Positions 21,912 through 31,668 are shown, counted from the first letter of the stretch. The stretch is 64,000 nt of DNA from Rallus limicola (GCA_022605955.1 JAKCOZ010000002.1:70040783-70104782); one strand, 5' to 3'. The notes: generated by a model not told the origin, from the sequence alone. A program made the numbers and translations.

Positions 21912-22214
21912 ACTTTTAGAAGGGTATGCAATGGCAGGACAAGGGAGAATGGATTAAAACTAAAGGAAGGAAGGTTTAAATTAGATATTAGGGGGAAGTT
22001 TTTTACAGAGAGAGTAGTGAGGTGCTGGAACAGGCTGCCCAGAGAGGTGGTGGATGCCCTGTCCGTGGAGGTGTTCAAGGCCAGGTTGGATGGGACCCTG
22101 GGCAACCTTGTGTAGATCCAGGACTAAGGTTGGTGGCCCTGTCTGTGGCAGGGGGGTTGGAGCTCTGTGATCCTTGGGGTCCCTTCCAACCCATGCCATT
22201 CTATGATTCTATGA

Positions 22215-22309
22215 CTGTGACTGGCCCAGAGGCTCTGTGCATCCTGGGCATAGATATCCTCCAGAGAGGGTACTTCAAAGACCCAGAAGGGTACTGGTGG
22301 TTGTTGTGG
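22215..22309 (+). pseudogene. ERVL pol, protease end (left piece)
   Basis: Immediately after the CR1 tail the frame reads VTGPEALCILGIDILQRGYF then KDPEGYW, which fits the protease-to-reverse-transcriptase junction of an ERVL-type pol. The frame resumes after the inserted LTRs at 24113 (WAFGIAALE-like text). Everything upstream in pol and gag is absent; the CR1 lies there instead. Confidence 0.7.
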
Positions 22310-23504
22310 TGTTGCAGTTTTGCATAGCTGGCTACTGAGAGAGAGAGAGAGGGCCAGGGGCTGCAGAAAATGGCTGCTAGAATATTCTGCGAGCCTGCTT
22401 ATAGCGCCTCTGAGAATCACATATAGGAGACAAAGACTCCACCAGAACACGGAGTGCCAGGAAGGCTGCAATTCTGGCCCGTTAAGGGCATTGGGATGTA
22501 TATTTGCACATAAATGTAAGCAGTTGACAGACACAAAAGGCCGGGAAGGCTGGGGGAGGAGGCGCCCAGGTACCCAGGCAAGAGATGCCCCTGCAGCCCG
22601 AGCAGAAGCACGTGGAGTAACCGGGAGAGACGACCCACGGAAGAGGCAGAGACCCGACCTGCCCGGTGGAGAGGCTCCACGCTGGATGGAGCCGGGGGAG
22701 ACATAGAGAAGACGCCGTGACTTACGCTGGGATGAGCCCCTGCCAGCACAAGCGACCTACAGAGATGAGCCAAACAGGTTTGCTGGAGGAGGCATCATAG
22801 CCCCGTGGAGGACTGGGACTGAGAGACATTGTGTTTTATTGCTGCCTGCCATAGCAGAGATGAAGCCCGGCGGGAAGGGATTTGCCTTGGAGAAAGTTGG
22901 TGGAGGACTGGCTCTTGTGGGTGAGATCCTACGGTGCAGCAGGGGGAGGCTGTGTGGAATGGATGCCCCCATCCCAGCCGAGAAGGAAACCATCTTGCAA
23001 GGGACTGACCGAAGCCCCCATCTCCTAGTCCCTGCCCCCCGCTGTGCTGCGAGCAGGAGAGGGGAAGAAGGGAGCAAAATCATGGCCGAACGGGAAGTCT
23101 GCTTTAGAATGGAGGGGTGGGGGGAAGGTGTTACCGAGACCCCCATTTTCCCCAGTACCTGCCCTTCCTGGGCTGCGACCGGGAGGGAAGAAGGGAGCAA
23201 ACTTCTAACTAAAGCCTGCTAAGGAGGGAGTGGGGGGGAGGGAAGTGTTTGCCTGGTTTGCATTTGTTTCAAGATTGTTGGTTGCATCCTGACTGGTTCT
23301 TTTTCACTGTTTTTCTCTTTAGTGTAATAAATTAGATAACTTTCTCTTCAGCACTCTGTGCTGAGTCTGTTTTGCCCGCGTCATTAGCGAGTTTGTCTCT
23401 TGAGCTGCCCAATTACATTATTTGTCCCCTGTCCAACTAAAGAAGGGGAGTAACAGACTGATTTTGGTGGGCGTCTGGCCTTTGGCCAGGGCTCAACCAC
23501 CACA
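22310..23504 (+). mobile_element. LTR, ERVL-like, inserted in ERVL pol
   Basis: Starts TGTTGCAGTTTTGCATAGC and ends GGGCTCAACCACCACA, with an AATAAA at about 23325 in the plus direction. It is the same family as 26201-27358 and the inverted copies at 3821 and 7165. It differs from 26201-27358 at many positions, so the two are not a recent 5'/3' pair. A GA run lies at 22337-22352. Directly at its right edge a second, unrelated LTR begins. Confidence 0.82.
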
Positions 23505-24112
23505 CACGGTTTTGCCCCAGCTGAGAGCCGAGCACCACGCAACCACTTGTTTTTTAAAAGGGAGTGGGGGGGTGGGGTGGAGTCGAGGGAGGAGAGAGAA
23601 GAAGGGAAAAAAGCCCAAGGACCAAAACCTCACGGGTTGGGATAAGGATAGTTTACTGGGATAGCAGAAAGAGGATATAATAATAATAATATAAACACTT
23701 TATAGCAAAAGATATGAAATTGTTGATACACAATGCAGTTTCTCACCGAAACACACAAACTCTGACCATACAGCTCAGAGCTGTCCCAAAAAACCTAACC
23801 GTCCCCAAAACAGCACATCCTGGAGTTGCCTGCTCCTGCCCCCCAGCCGCCCCTCCCCCCTTCCCCTACCTTTATACTGAGTATGACATAATGGCATGGA
23901 ATACACCCTTTGGCCAGTTCAGGTAACCTGTCCTGGCTGTGTTCCCTCCTTTCTCCTTAGTGGGGAAATAAGAACAACTGAGAAGTCCTTGATTGCTTGG
24001 CAACAACTATAAGCATCTGTGTGTTATCAGCACTGCGCTCATCCTAACCAAACTCAACATTCTATCCACTACTAGAAAATAAATTAATTCAATCCTAGCC
24101 AAAACCAGAACA
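23505..24112 (-). mobile_element. LTR, ERVK-like, adjoining the previous LTR
   Basis: The right edge, read on the minus strand, starts TGTTCTGGTTTTGGCTAGGA, and the body contains the typical GGCATGGAATACACCCTTTG stretch (plus strand, 23891). An (ATA)n run is at 23675-23692. The same family is at 56105-56636 and 55555-55820. The left end is slightly degraded where it meets the ERVL LTR. The base after its right end (24113) returns to ERVL pol. Confidence 0.78.
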
Positions 24113-24960
24113 GTGGGCTTTTGGAATAGCTGCTTTAGAGACAAAGGAAATTGAACAACTGTCTCTTCTGCCCAGACCATCAGAAGACCCTTCTGTTGTG
24201 GGGCTGCTAAAGGTTGAATAACAGCAGGTACCAATTGCTACCATGACAGTGCACAGGTGACAGTACTGCAGCAATGTACACTCCCTGATTCCCATTCAGA
24301 AACTGATTGATGAACTGGAGAATCAGGGAGTGATTGGTAGAACACGCTCACCCTTCAACAGTCCAATTTGGCTGGTGCGGAAGTTCAGTGGACAGTGGAG
24401 GCTTGTCGACAGTGGACTACCATGGCCTGAATGAAGTCACGCCACGCCGCCCATGAGTGCTGCAGTGCTGGACATGTTAGAACTCCAGTATGAACTGGAG
24501 TCAAAAGCAGCCAAATGGTATGGCATGATCGATACCGCAAATGCTTTTTTCTCAATTCCTTTGGTGGCAGAGTGCTGGCCACAGTTTGCCTTCACTTGGA
24601 AGGGAATCCAGTACATCTGGAATCGACTGCCTCAGGAGTGGAAACACAGCCCCACCATCTGCCATGGACTGATCCAAACTGTGTTACAACAGGGTGAAGT
24701 CCCAGAGCACCTGCAGCAAATTGATGGCAGCATGGGGTGACACAGCAGAGGATGTTTTTGAGAAAGGGAAGAAAATAATCCAAATTCTGCTAAAAGCTGG
24801 TTTTGCCATCAAATGAAGTAAGGTCAAGGGACCTGCTCAGGAATTCCAGTTTTTAGCAATAAAATGGCAGGATGGGCATCATTAGATCCCAATAAATGTT
24901 ATCAGTAAAATAGCAGCTGTGTCTCCACTAACCAACAAAAAGCAGACAAGCTTTCTTAGG
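24113..24960 (+). pseudogene. ERVL pol, reverse transcriptase (decayed)
   Basis: Reading frames in several phases match an ERVL reverse transcriptase: IDELENQGVIG near 24310, then KWYGMIDTANAFFSIPL near 24515, LPQEWKHSPTICHGLIQ near 24640. The catalytic region near 24715 reads QQIDGSMG, so the usual double-aspartate box is lost, and a stop follows. Stops and shifts occur throughout. In intact ERVL this enzyme copies the viral RNA. No envelope gene is expected in ERVL and none is seen. Confidence 0.75.
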
Positions 24961-25019
24961 TACTGTGGGTTTCTGATGAATGCATGTCCCCAACTACAGT
25001 CTCATTGTCAGCCCTCTCT

Positions 25020-25330
25020 AGCACATAACCTGGAAGAAGAATGATTTCCAATTGGACCCTGAGCAGCAACAAGCCTTTGAACAGATCAAGCAGGAGATGG
25101 TCTATGCAGTAGCCCTTGGGCCCATCCAGACAGGGCCAGATGTAAAGAATGTGCTCTACACCGCAGCCAGGGAGAATGGCCCTAACTGGAGTCTCTGGCA
25201 GAAAGCACAAGGGGAGACTCAAGGCCGACTGCTGCGGTTTTAGAGTCAGAGCTACAGAGGATCTGAGGCCTGTTACATGCTAACAGAAAAGGAAATACTG
25301 GCAGCATATGAAGGTGTTTGAGTTGCTTTA
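25020..25330 (+). pseudogene. ERVL pol, RNase H start (truncated)
   Basis: WDPEQQQAFEQIKQEM near 25058 and the following text match the connection and N-terminal RNase H part of ERVL pol. A TAG at about 25240 breaks it. The rest of RNase H and the zinc-binding N-terminus of integrase are absent; the sequence jumps to the integrase core near 25335. Confidence 0.65.
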
Positions 25331-25334
25331 AAAG

Positions 25335-25876
25335 TGACTGGGACTGAAACAACCACTGGCTGGCTAGAAACATCCTGTGCCCATGCCATCTCCCGGAACA
25401 CCTTCCTAGGTCTTAAGAAGGAAGTCCTCTGGCAACATGACACTCTGAAAAGAATTGAGTCAGACAATAGAACCCAATTCCAAAACAATTTCATAGATAC
25501 CTGGGCCAAAGAAGATGGCATCAAATGGGTATATCATATACCCTACCATGCACCAGCCTCTGGGAAAATTGAGACATACAATGGGCTGTTAAAAATTACA
25601 CTAAAAGCAAAGGGTGATGGAACCCTAAAAAACTGGGATATGTATTTAGCCAAAGTCACATGGCTAGTTAATTCCAGGGGATCTACCAATCTAGCTGGTC
25701 CTGCCCAACCAAAACTCCTACAGACTGTAGAGGAGGATAAAGTCCCTATAGTACACATGAAAAACATGTTGGGGAGGACAGTCTGGGTTGTTCCTGCTGC
25801 AGGCAAAGACATACTCATTTGTGGGATTGTTTTTGCTCACGGACCTGGGTGCACTTGGACGGTTACATTCTTTTGA
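25335..25876 (+). pseudogene. ERVL pol, integrase core and C-terminus
   Basis: A 180-codon open stretch carries the second catalytic aspartate (RIESDNRTQFQNNF), the glutamate region (SGKIETYNGLLK) and the C-terminal end (GPGCTWTV). The first aspartate of the D,D-35-E triad and the HHCC zinc finger are missing through an internal deletion. Intact integrase inserts the provirus and would make the 5-bp duplications seen at the solo LTRs of this window. This copy is a remnant. Confidence 0.75.
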
Positions 25877-26200
25877 CTAGTCAAACATTAATTTATTCTT
25901 CCATGAAAATGACACAATTGAAACTGATGTTTAATGGAAATATTTAGTACCTTCAGGTAAAATAGCATTTCAATACTCTATTGCAATTATTACTGGAACA
26001 GATTAAACAATTCTGTATAATAAAAAGACTCATGATTGTGCAGAAATGATGCACATATGTCTTAGATTTCCTAGAGAAGAAATAACTAGAGTTCTCAGAT
26101 GTGTCATTTTGATTTAAATCTTTCCACAGGGAGACATGTAAAAGATTATTCTGGAAATAACAGCCTGTGCTGCTTGACTGGGGATTTTTTCATATCCCTC
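25877..26200 (+). other. ERVL region between pol and 3' LTR
   Basis: AT-rich stretch between the pol stop and the 3' LTR. No env-like frame. No clear polypurine tract directly before the LTR. Confidence 0.5.
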
Positions 26201-27358
26201 TGTAGTTTTGCATGGCTGGGTTCCGGTGGAGAAGGGGGCCTGCAGGGGTGGTTTCTGCAAGAAACAGTGAGAAGCTCTCTGCAGGCCTGACAGAGCAAAC
26301 ACCAGCTGACTCAAAGCTGGAGTAGTCATTGACCAAGGCCAAGCCCATCAGCAATGGTCACAGCACCTCTGGGAATCACATTTAGTAGAAAAAAAAATGC
26401 TAACAATCACTTTTTGCCACCAGAGAAGGGAGTAAGATGTAAGAAACAGCAGACGCCAGGGAAGGCAGGGAGGAGGTGCCCCAGGTGCCAGAGAATGATG
26501 CCCCTGCAACCTGTGGAGAAACCCATGGTGGAGTAGATATCCCCCTGCAGCCTGTGGAGAGGCCCCATGCTGGAGCAGGTGGAGACATGCAGAAGATGCT
26601 GTGACCTGTGTTGGAGCAAGCCCCTGCCAGCACTTGCAGCCTGTGGAGAGTAATAGACATGCAGGTGAGAGAGATCCATGCTGGAGCAGGTTTGGTGTGG
26701 GGGAAGATTGTGACTCTGTGGAGGACCAGGCTGGAGCAGTCTGGGCTTGAGAGACATTCTATGATTTATGAATGCACCCCATAGAAGTGACCCACACTGG
26801 GGCAGCTGGTGAAGAGCTGAAGCCCTGTGGGAAAGGTCTCACATTGGAGAAGTTTGTGGAGGACTGTCTCCTGTGGATGGGACCCCCACGGTGCAGCAGG
26901 GGAAGGGTGTGAGGAATGCCCCCAAATCCTCCCCCCCCCCTCCCACTCCTCCCGCCAAGAAGGAAACCAACTTGTGAGGAACTGACTGAAACCCCCATTC
27001 CCCCAGTCCCTGCCCCTCCCCATGCCACAATTGAGGGGGAAGGAGGGGATGAAATCATGACTAAAGTGAAGTCAGCTAAGAAGGGAGGGGTGGGAGGTGC
27101 TTTAAGATCTGGTTGCACTTCTCATTACCGACTCTGGTGTCACTGGGGGTGCAGGCTGTGTAATAAATTAGAGAGTTTTCTTTCCTTTATTCTGTGCTGA
27201 GTCTGTTTTATCCATGATGATGCAGAATGACCTCTCCCTGTCCTTATCTTGACTCCTCAGCCTCTCAATATACATTTTCTCCCCAGTCCAGCTGAAAAGA
27301 GGAATGATAGAGTGACTTTGGGGGGCATCTGTCCTCCAGCCAGGGTCAAACCACCATA
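26201..27358 (+). mobile_element. 3' LTR of the ERVL element
   Basis: Starts TGTAGTTTTGCATGGCTGG and ends AGGGTCAAACCACCATA (the final CA mutated to TA). An AATAAA is at about 27162. A repeated GCAGCCTGTGGAGAG-type box occurs at about 26507, 26547 and 26636. The family is that of the solo LTRs at 3821 and 7165. The matching 5' LTR is not in the expected place. Confidence 0.82.
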
Positions 27359-27517
27359 TCATCTTTTTTCATTTGTTAATGAAATAGTCACACCTAAGAC
27401 TAGTGTTTTACATGCCCTTAATTTTGATGATCCTTAAGACTTAGTAAGAAATGACCTGCGAGGTTGGGTGCTGTGTCATATCCCTAAATTAGCATCTACC
27501 ATTAAAGTTAAAAAGTC

Positions 27518-27607
27518 AATCACAGAATCATTGTATGTTTAAGATCGGAAGAGACCTTTAAATCATTGAGTCCACCTGTCTGTCCCATACCACCATGTTA
27601 ACTAAAT
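27518..27607 (-). mobile_element. CR1 3' tail fragment, inverted
   Basis: CAATCACAGAATCATTGTAT at the left edge is the reversed CR1 terminal repeat, followed by GGAAGAGACCTTTAAATCAT and TGAGTCCACC. A short, older CR1 end. Confidence 0.75.
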
Positions 27608-27744
27608 ATCAGTATTTTATCTAAGGTGATTAAAATAGCAATAATTACTGAAACTGCTACAATTTTTCAGTACTATACATTTTTTTAAAGTTTTGTGCAC
27701 TTTGTTCCTCAATATATGGGTCACCAAGGCATTCCCCTGAGCAG

Positions 27745-28175
27745 AGAACCATGGTGGTAGTCCTTCCCTGAATGGCTAAAACAGCAGCTAAACAGTGGCA
27801 AAAGAGCTCAAAAAGCTCAGGGAGGGAGAAGGTTTCCAAGCCTTGCCTCCTCTCCAGCAGGTGAGAGGGAGCTCCTAATAACAGGTGGTTCTGACTCAGT
27901 GTGGGTGCAGATAAGGCTGAAGGCTGCAGTTCAAATGCCACTTCACCCACCATTTTAGCAAAGCCATTCAGGTGAATAGCTCCTGAGTGGAGAGAATTGT
28001 GAGGGTGGTCCTTCCTTGAGCAGCTAAAACAGCAGGAAAAGAGCCCAAGAAGCTCAGGGAGAGAGTGGGTTTCCAAGCCTCCCCCCTGCTCCCTGAGTGG
28101 GCAAGAGTGAGCTCCTAATGACAGGTAGCTGTGTCTCAGCGTGGACACAAAAGAGCAAAGGCAGCCAAACCCCCT
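27745..28175 (+). repeat. Tandem duplication, period about 249 bp
   Basis: TCCTTCCCTGAATGGCTAAA at 27761 recurs as TCCTTCCTTGAGCAGCTAAA at 28010, followed in both by AACAGCAG, an AAGCTCAGGGAG box and GAGCTCCTAAT(A/G)ACAGGT. Two imperfect units. They lie just before the CR1 5' region at 28190, so they are probably part of its 5' UTR. Confidence 0.7.
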
Positions 28176-28189
28176 CCTATACAAGAGCA

Positions 28190-29460
28190 GCCCCAGGGAG
28201 GGCTAGTGACCTGGAGTGTGGTGATCAGGATGGGCAAACAGGGCATGGCATGTCTGTTTGTGTGGGGAGGGTGTGGGCAGCTCACATAACAGCCATCACC
28301 ATCTTAGAAGAACCAGGACCAGCTGTGGGCTCCGCTTGGCAGAAAGCCATTGCCAGAAAAAAATGTGACAACACAAACAGTACCTGCAGAAACACACAGC
28401 AGTCCAAGTCTCTGGCTGCAGACAGTTCCTGAACCTGTAGCTGCTGGTAATGCTGATGCATCTGTGCATGGTGTGAGCCAGGTGGATGACTTGCTTTGCA
28501 TGGTGGCAGAGCTGAGGGAGTAGGGGGAATGACTGAGGATCAGGGAGTGTGAAAGGGAGGTAGACTGGTATCCTCATAAGAGAGTCATGAAGGGGTGGTC
28601 TGCAAGTTACTTCACAATTGGCAGAGGTTCTCTTACCCTCTTGCCATTAGACAGAATGTGGGGACCAAAGGGACAGGGAAGAATGGAGACAGGTCCCTCC
28701 TCAGAGATGCAAATGCATCTTGACCCAGCTGTCTTTGCTCTCCCAGGTGCCCTTGCACAATAGGTTTTTTGCTCTGGAATTTGATAGGCAGGAAAATGAG
28801 GATGTGGATGACAGCACACCCAGCTGATTGCCTAGGGTGAGTTGGTCATCCCTGTGCCTCTAGACTTCCCCTGCAAAACCAAAAAGAAGGTAATTGTCAT
28901 AGGCAACTCCCTTCTGAGGGGCACATATGTGGCCCAGGCTCTACCCACAGGGAAGTCTGCTGCCCAAGTCAAGGACATCACTAGGCAGCTCCCTAAACTG
29001 GCACAGCCCTCCGACTACTACCCACTTTTGGTATTCAAGGTTGGCAGTGATGAAGTGGTGGAGAGAAGCCTGAGGGCTACCAAAGTGGACTTCAGGGCAT
29101 TGGGGTGATTGGTTAAAGGTGCAGGAGCACAGATGGTGTTTTCCTCCATCCCTTTAGGCCAAAAGATTCCTAAAGCAACTGGATGGTAACTTCCTTGTTC
29201 AGGTATTAAGGGAGCCAATGAGGAAAGGTGTGCTTCTAGACCTTTTATTCATAAACAGAAGTCTCAGCAAGGATGTGGAGGTAGGTGGCTGTCATAGCCA
29301 TAGTGACCACAAAGGAGTGGAATTCAAAATCTTTGGTGAGAGGAGGAAAACTGCCTCCAAAACTTCAACACTAGATATGAGGAGATCAGATTTGGGGCTG
29401 TGCACTGCACTGAGTACTTTCCTGGAAAAAATCCCACAACGCAATCACTGATTTGAGGAC
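28190..29460 (+). mobile_element. CR1 LINE, 5' UTR, ORF1 and endonuclease end, internally deleted
   Basis: CAAGTCTCTGGCTGCAGACA (28406) matches the 5' region of the CR1 at 17820. ORF1-like text follows (KVIVIGNSLLRGTYVAQALP at about 28888, then PSDYYPLLVFKVGSDEVV). At about 29165 the sequence jumps to the end of the endonuclease (LLDLLFINRSLSKDV, then HSDHKGVEF). The end of ORF1 and most of the endonuclease are deleted, and the element stops before the reverse transcriptase. Confidence 0.8.
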
Positions 29461-29951
29461 TGTACCATAAACACAATGCATCAGTGCATGGTTAATTCAT
29501 CGCGAATTAAATTCAAATTAATTAATTGTATTACACGAGCATTATTTTCTGCAATTGCAGCTTTCTCTGTAAACAGTGCAACCGGGACAGTCTATGCATG
29601 AAAACTTACAGGTGTGAAAAGAAGCGTCTTCAGTTCTCTCTCTGTTTTTCCCATGCACTCCTGACTCGCGATTGCACTTTATGCTTCGGAAGGCTGTGGC
29701 GGTGAACTCGGTGCAGCTCGCCCCTGCGCCGGGTTGGGCTGAAACACCCACCGCCCCTCTGGCACCCCGCTACTTCTGCGGCCACAGCCTTAGCACAACG
29801 TCCCGTCAGGTCTCCATCATGCATCACCGGCGGGGAAGGCTGAGCGAGTGAACGCCTGCCAGGTGCCCAGCGCCGAGGCGAGCGCCGGCGCGACCGCCGT
29901 TACGGCAGCGAGGCGCCTTAGCAGGCAGGCAGCGCGACAAGCGGGGTAAGA

Positions 29952-29970
29952 ACTACATCTCCCAAGAGCC
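29952..29970 (+). promoter_or_regulatory. ZNF143/THAP11-type motif
   Basis: ACTACATCTCCCAAGAGCC closely resembles the ACTACA-N-TTCCCA-type element bound by ZNF143 in many CpG-island promoters. It lies about 110 bases before the start codon. Confidence 0.6.
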
Positions 29971-30080
29971 GCCGCGTCCCGCGGCGATGCGATTGGCCAG
30001 AGCTCGAGCCCAATCAACAGGGAGGAGGTGGGCAGCGGTGCCGCAGGTGCTCTCCGGCGGAGGCCAGCGGCCGGGGGAAC

Positions 30081-30206
30081 ATGGCGCTGGGTACCAGGGC
30101 ATCGCGGCGGCTGCTGCCGCACCTGCCGGCCGGGAGCTGCCTCCTCCTGCTGCTGCTCCTCCTCCTCCTCTGCGGCCAGCTCGGGGGAGGACAGAAAAAG
30201 AAGGAG
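30081..30206 (+). CDS. First coding exon of an unrecognised secretory-pathway protein
   Basis: The ATG has a good Kozak context (A at -3, G at +4). The 42 codons start MALGTRASRRLLPHLPAG, followed by an arginine-containing n-region, a core of ten consecutive leucines, CGQLGGGQ and a basic KKKE end. That is a signal peptide or signal anchor with a probable cleavage site after the leucine run. The exon closes at GAG|GTAGAG (donor at 30207) in phase 0. Frame continuation past the donor reads into GC-rich intron. The product enters the ER. I do not recognise the gene, and the next exon is not certain within the window, implying a first intron that may exceed 33 kb. The CpG-island promoter upstream supports a real gene. 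Confidence 0.75.
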
Positions 30207-30389
30207 GTAGAGACGTTCGCTTCTTTCGCCGTCGCGCCCGGCCGAGGGGTTTGGGGCAGCCCTGCCTCCCCCTCACCAGCGCCGGCGGCGCTCCCCCTTC
30301 CTGCTGCCGCTCGTCGCCCGGCATCCCCCGCCGCGGGCCCGGGCCGTCCTCCTGCCGTCCCGCCGGCTCCTCTCCCTCCCCGGGTTTGA

Positions 30390-30410
30390 GGGGGGGGGGG
30401 GGGGGGGGGG
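30390..30410 (+). repeat. G21 homopolymer in first intron
   Basis: Twenty-one G in a row, 184 bases after the splice donor, in a CpG island. It could form a G-quadruplex on the non-template strand. Confidence 0.9.
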
Positions 30411-30799
30411 AGCCTGTGGGGCGGAGGGCTCCGGGCAGCCGCTCACTCCGCCCTGCGGAAGATGGCAGGCTGCCGGCGGCGGCGTTTCCAGGGGAGCCGG
30501 CGCCGCGCAACCCGCACGCAGCGCTGGGTGCGCCGTTCCCGGCGCGGTATCCCGGCCCAAGAGGATGCCATCCGCTGCCGTGGGCCTTTAACCCCCTCAT
30601 TTTGAGCAAATTAAAAACAAGGGCCGCCGTCCCGTGGTCGGCTGGCCGCCGCGGCGGGCCTCGGTCGCCTGGGCAGCCGGCCGGGCGTGAGGACCGCTGC
30701 CCTGCGGCGAGCCGGCCGGAGAACGGAGTTAAGCCTCGTGTTTGCGGTGCCAACTTAAAAGCAGTGCCCGGAGTTTCTAAGTAGCACCGAAGCGATGGC

Positions 30800-31360
30800 A
30801 GCGGGGCTGTGCGTGTGCTGCTGTAGGTACCGGTACTTTCCTCGAGATGTCCTCTGGGTAAGAGAGACGCGGAGGAAGGAGCAGTTTTAATTGGGTGTCA
30901 CTAGCGGCAGCCTGTCTTAAGCAGCTTTTCTGTTTAAATAGAGAAACGTGCAACACCGGGTTGTGTAAATGTTCGCCTCTTGCGGGTCTCGGTGCTGGTA
31001 GAGCTTCCTGTGCTTCAGATTTCCTGTCTTGCCCTGGGTTTCAGGCCAGGTTCTCATACACCCAGTGCTGGGCCAACCAGTGAAGTCTCTTTGCAGTTCC
31101 TTTAGAACATCATTTAGGGAAGGAGGTATTTTTACCAAACTGTAGAGTTTTATTTTGGTGAATTTTGTTATTTTTTTTTACGTCTGTGTGTTGGTGTTAC
31201 TGTTGCTGGAAGACTTGTGCTTTATGGTGGTGGAGGGAAGGGAAAGAAGATTTTGCTAACATCTTTTTGAACTATATACTCAGAAATAAAAGGAGATGAT
31301 TTTTTTCTTTGTTTTACTTTTCTTTAAAGAAGTTATTAAGGCTTATAGGCCAAAGAGCAA
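30800..31360 (+). other. First-intron sequence
   Basis: The GC content falls and T-rich runs appear. No exon recognised. Confidence 0.5.
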
Positions 31361-31668
31361 AACAAGGGGGAGCAGAGAGGGAGGTGCTGATGTACTCTCT
31401 CCCTTGTTCAGTGGCAGGACTCAAAGCTGCCTTAGGGGAATTTTGCGTTGGGTTTGGAAAAAGTTCTTCACTGAGACGGTGGTTGAGCACTGGCACAAGA
31501 TCCCCAAGAAAGTGGTGGTGTCCCCAAGCCTGTTGGTGTTCAAGAAGAGTTTGAACAATGCTCTTAGTTACACGGTTCAACTTTCAAGTTGCTCTGTGTG
31601 GAGTCATGAGTTGGACTCAATCCTCATGGGTCTCTTCCAGTTTAGGGTATTCTGTGATTCTAAAAGGC
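31360..31668 (+). mobile_element. CR1 3' fragment
   Basis: Matches the CR1 3' UTR: TTCTTCACTGAGACGGTGGT, GTTCAAGAAGAGTTTGAACA, GGAGTCATGAGTTGGACTCA, ending TATTCTGTGATTCTA. Truncated at the 5' end, with no reverse transcriptase part. Confidence 0.88.

Larger units (their letters stand above)
17820..22214 (+). mobile_element. CR1 LINE, nearly full length, inactive
   Basis: The element runs from a 5' UTR-like region (with a repeated unit) through ORF1 (18.1-19.0 kb), ORF2 endonuclease and reverse transcriptase (19.2-21.9 kb) to a 3' UTR ending ATTCTATGATTCTATGA at 22198-22214. CR1 copies are usually 5'-truncated, so this length is uncommon. Frameshifts and stops break both ORFs. The left flank is minus-strand gag and the right flank is ERVL pol, so neighbouring DNA has been rearranged. 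No target duplication seen. Confidence 0.92.
29640..30800 (+). promoter_or_regulatory. CpG-island promoter
   Basis: After 29640 the DNA turns abruptly GC- and CpG-rich and stays so to about 30800. Within 130 bases upstream of the ATG at 30081 are a ZNF143-type motif (29952-29970), an inverted CCAAT (29992-29996) and a CCAAT (30010-30014). No TATA box. This is the layout of a housekeeping-type vertebrate promoter. Confidence 0.8.

Noticed and set aside
22839..23222. Open frame in the nested LTR as a host protein
   Set aside because: The same text, diverged, is in the LTR at 26201 in untranslated context. It is LTR sequence.
22310..27358. Reading 22310-23504 and 26201-27358 as the 5' and 3' LTRs of one provirus
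   Set aside because: The two LTRs differ too much, and pol continues in frame from left of 22310 to right of 24113, so the left LTR is an insertion inside pol rather than its 5' end.
29953..30753. Long minus-strand open frame of 266 codons in the CpG island
   Set aside because: It lies opposite the promoter and first exon, is proline-, glycine- and arginine-rich as expected from GC bias, and has no motif. GC-rich DNA has few stop codons by chance.
29987..30784. Plus-strand 265-codon open frame overlapping exon 1
   Set aside because: It is in another frame from the signal peptide, runs through the splice donor and the G21 tract, and has low-complexity composition. A composition artefact.
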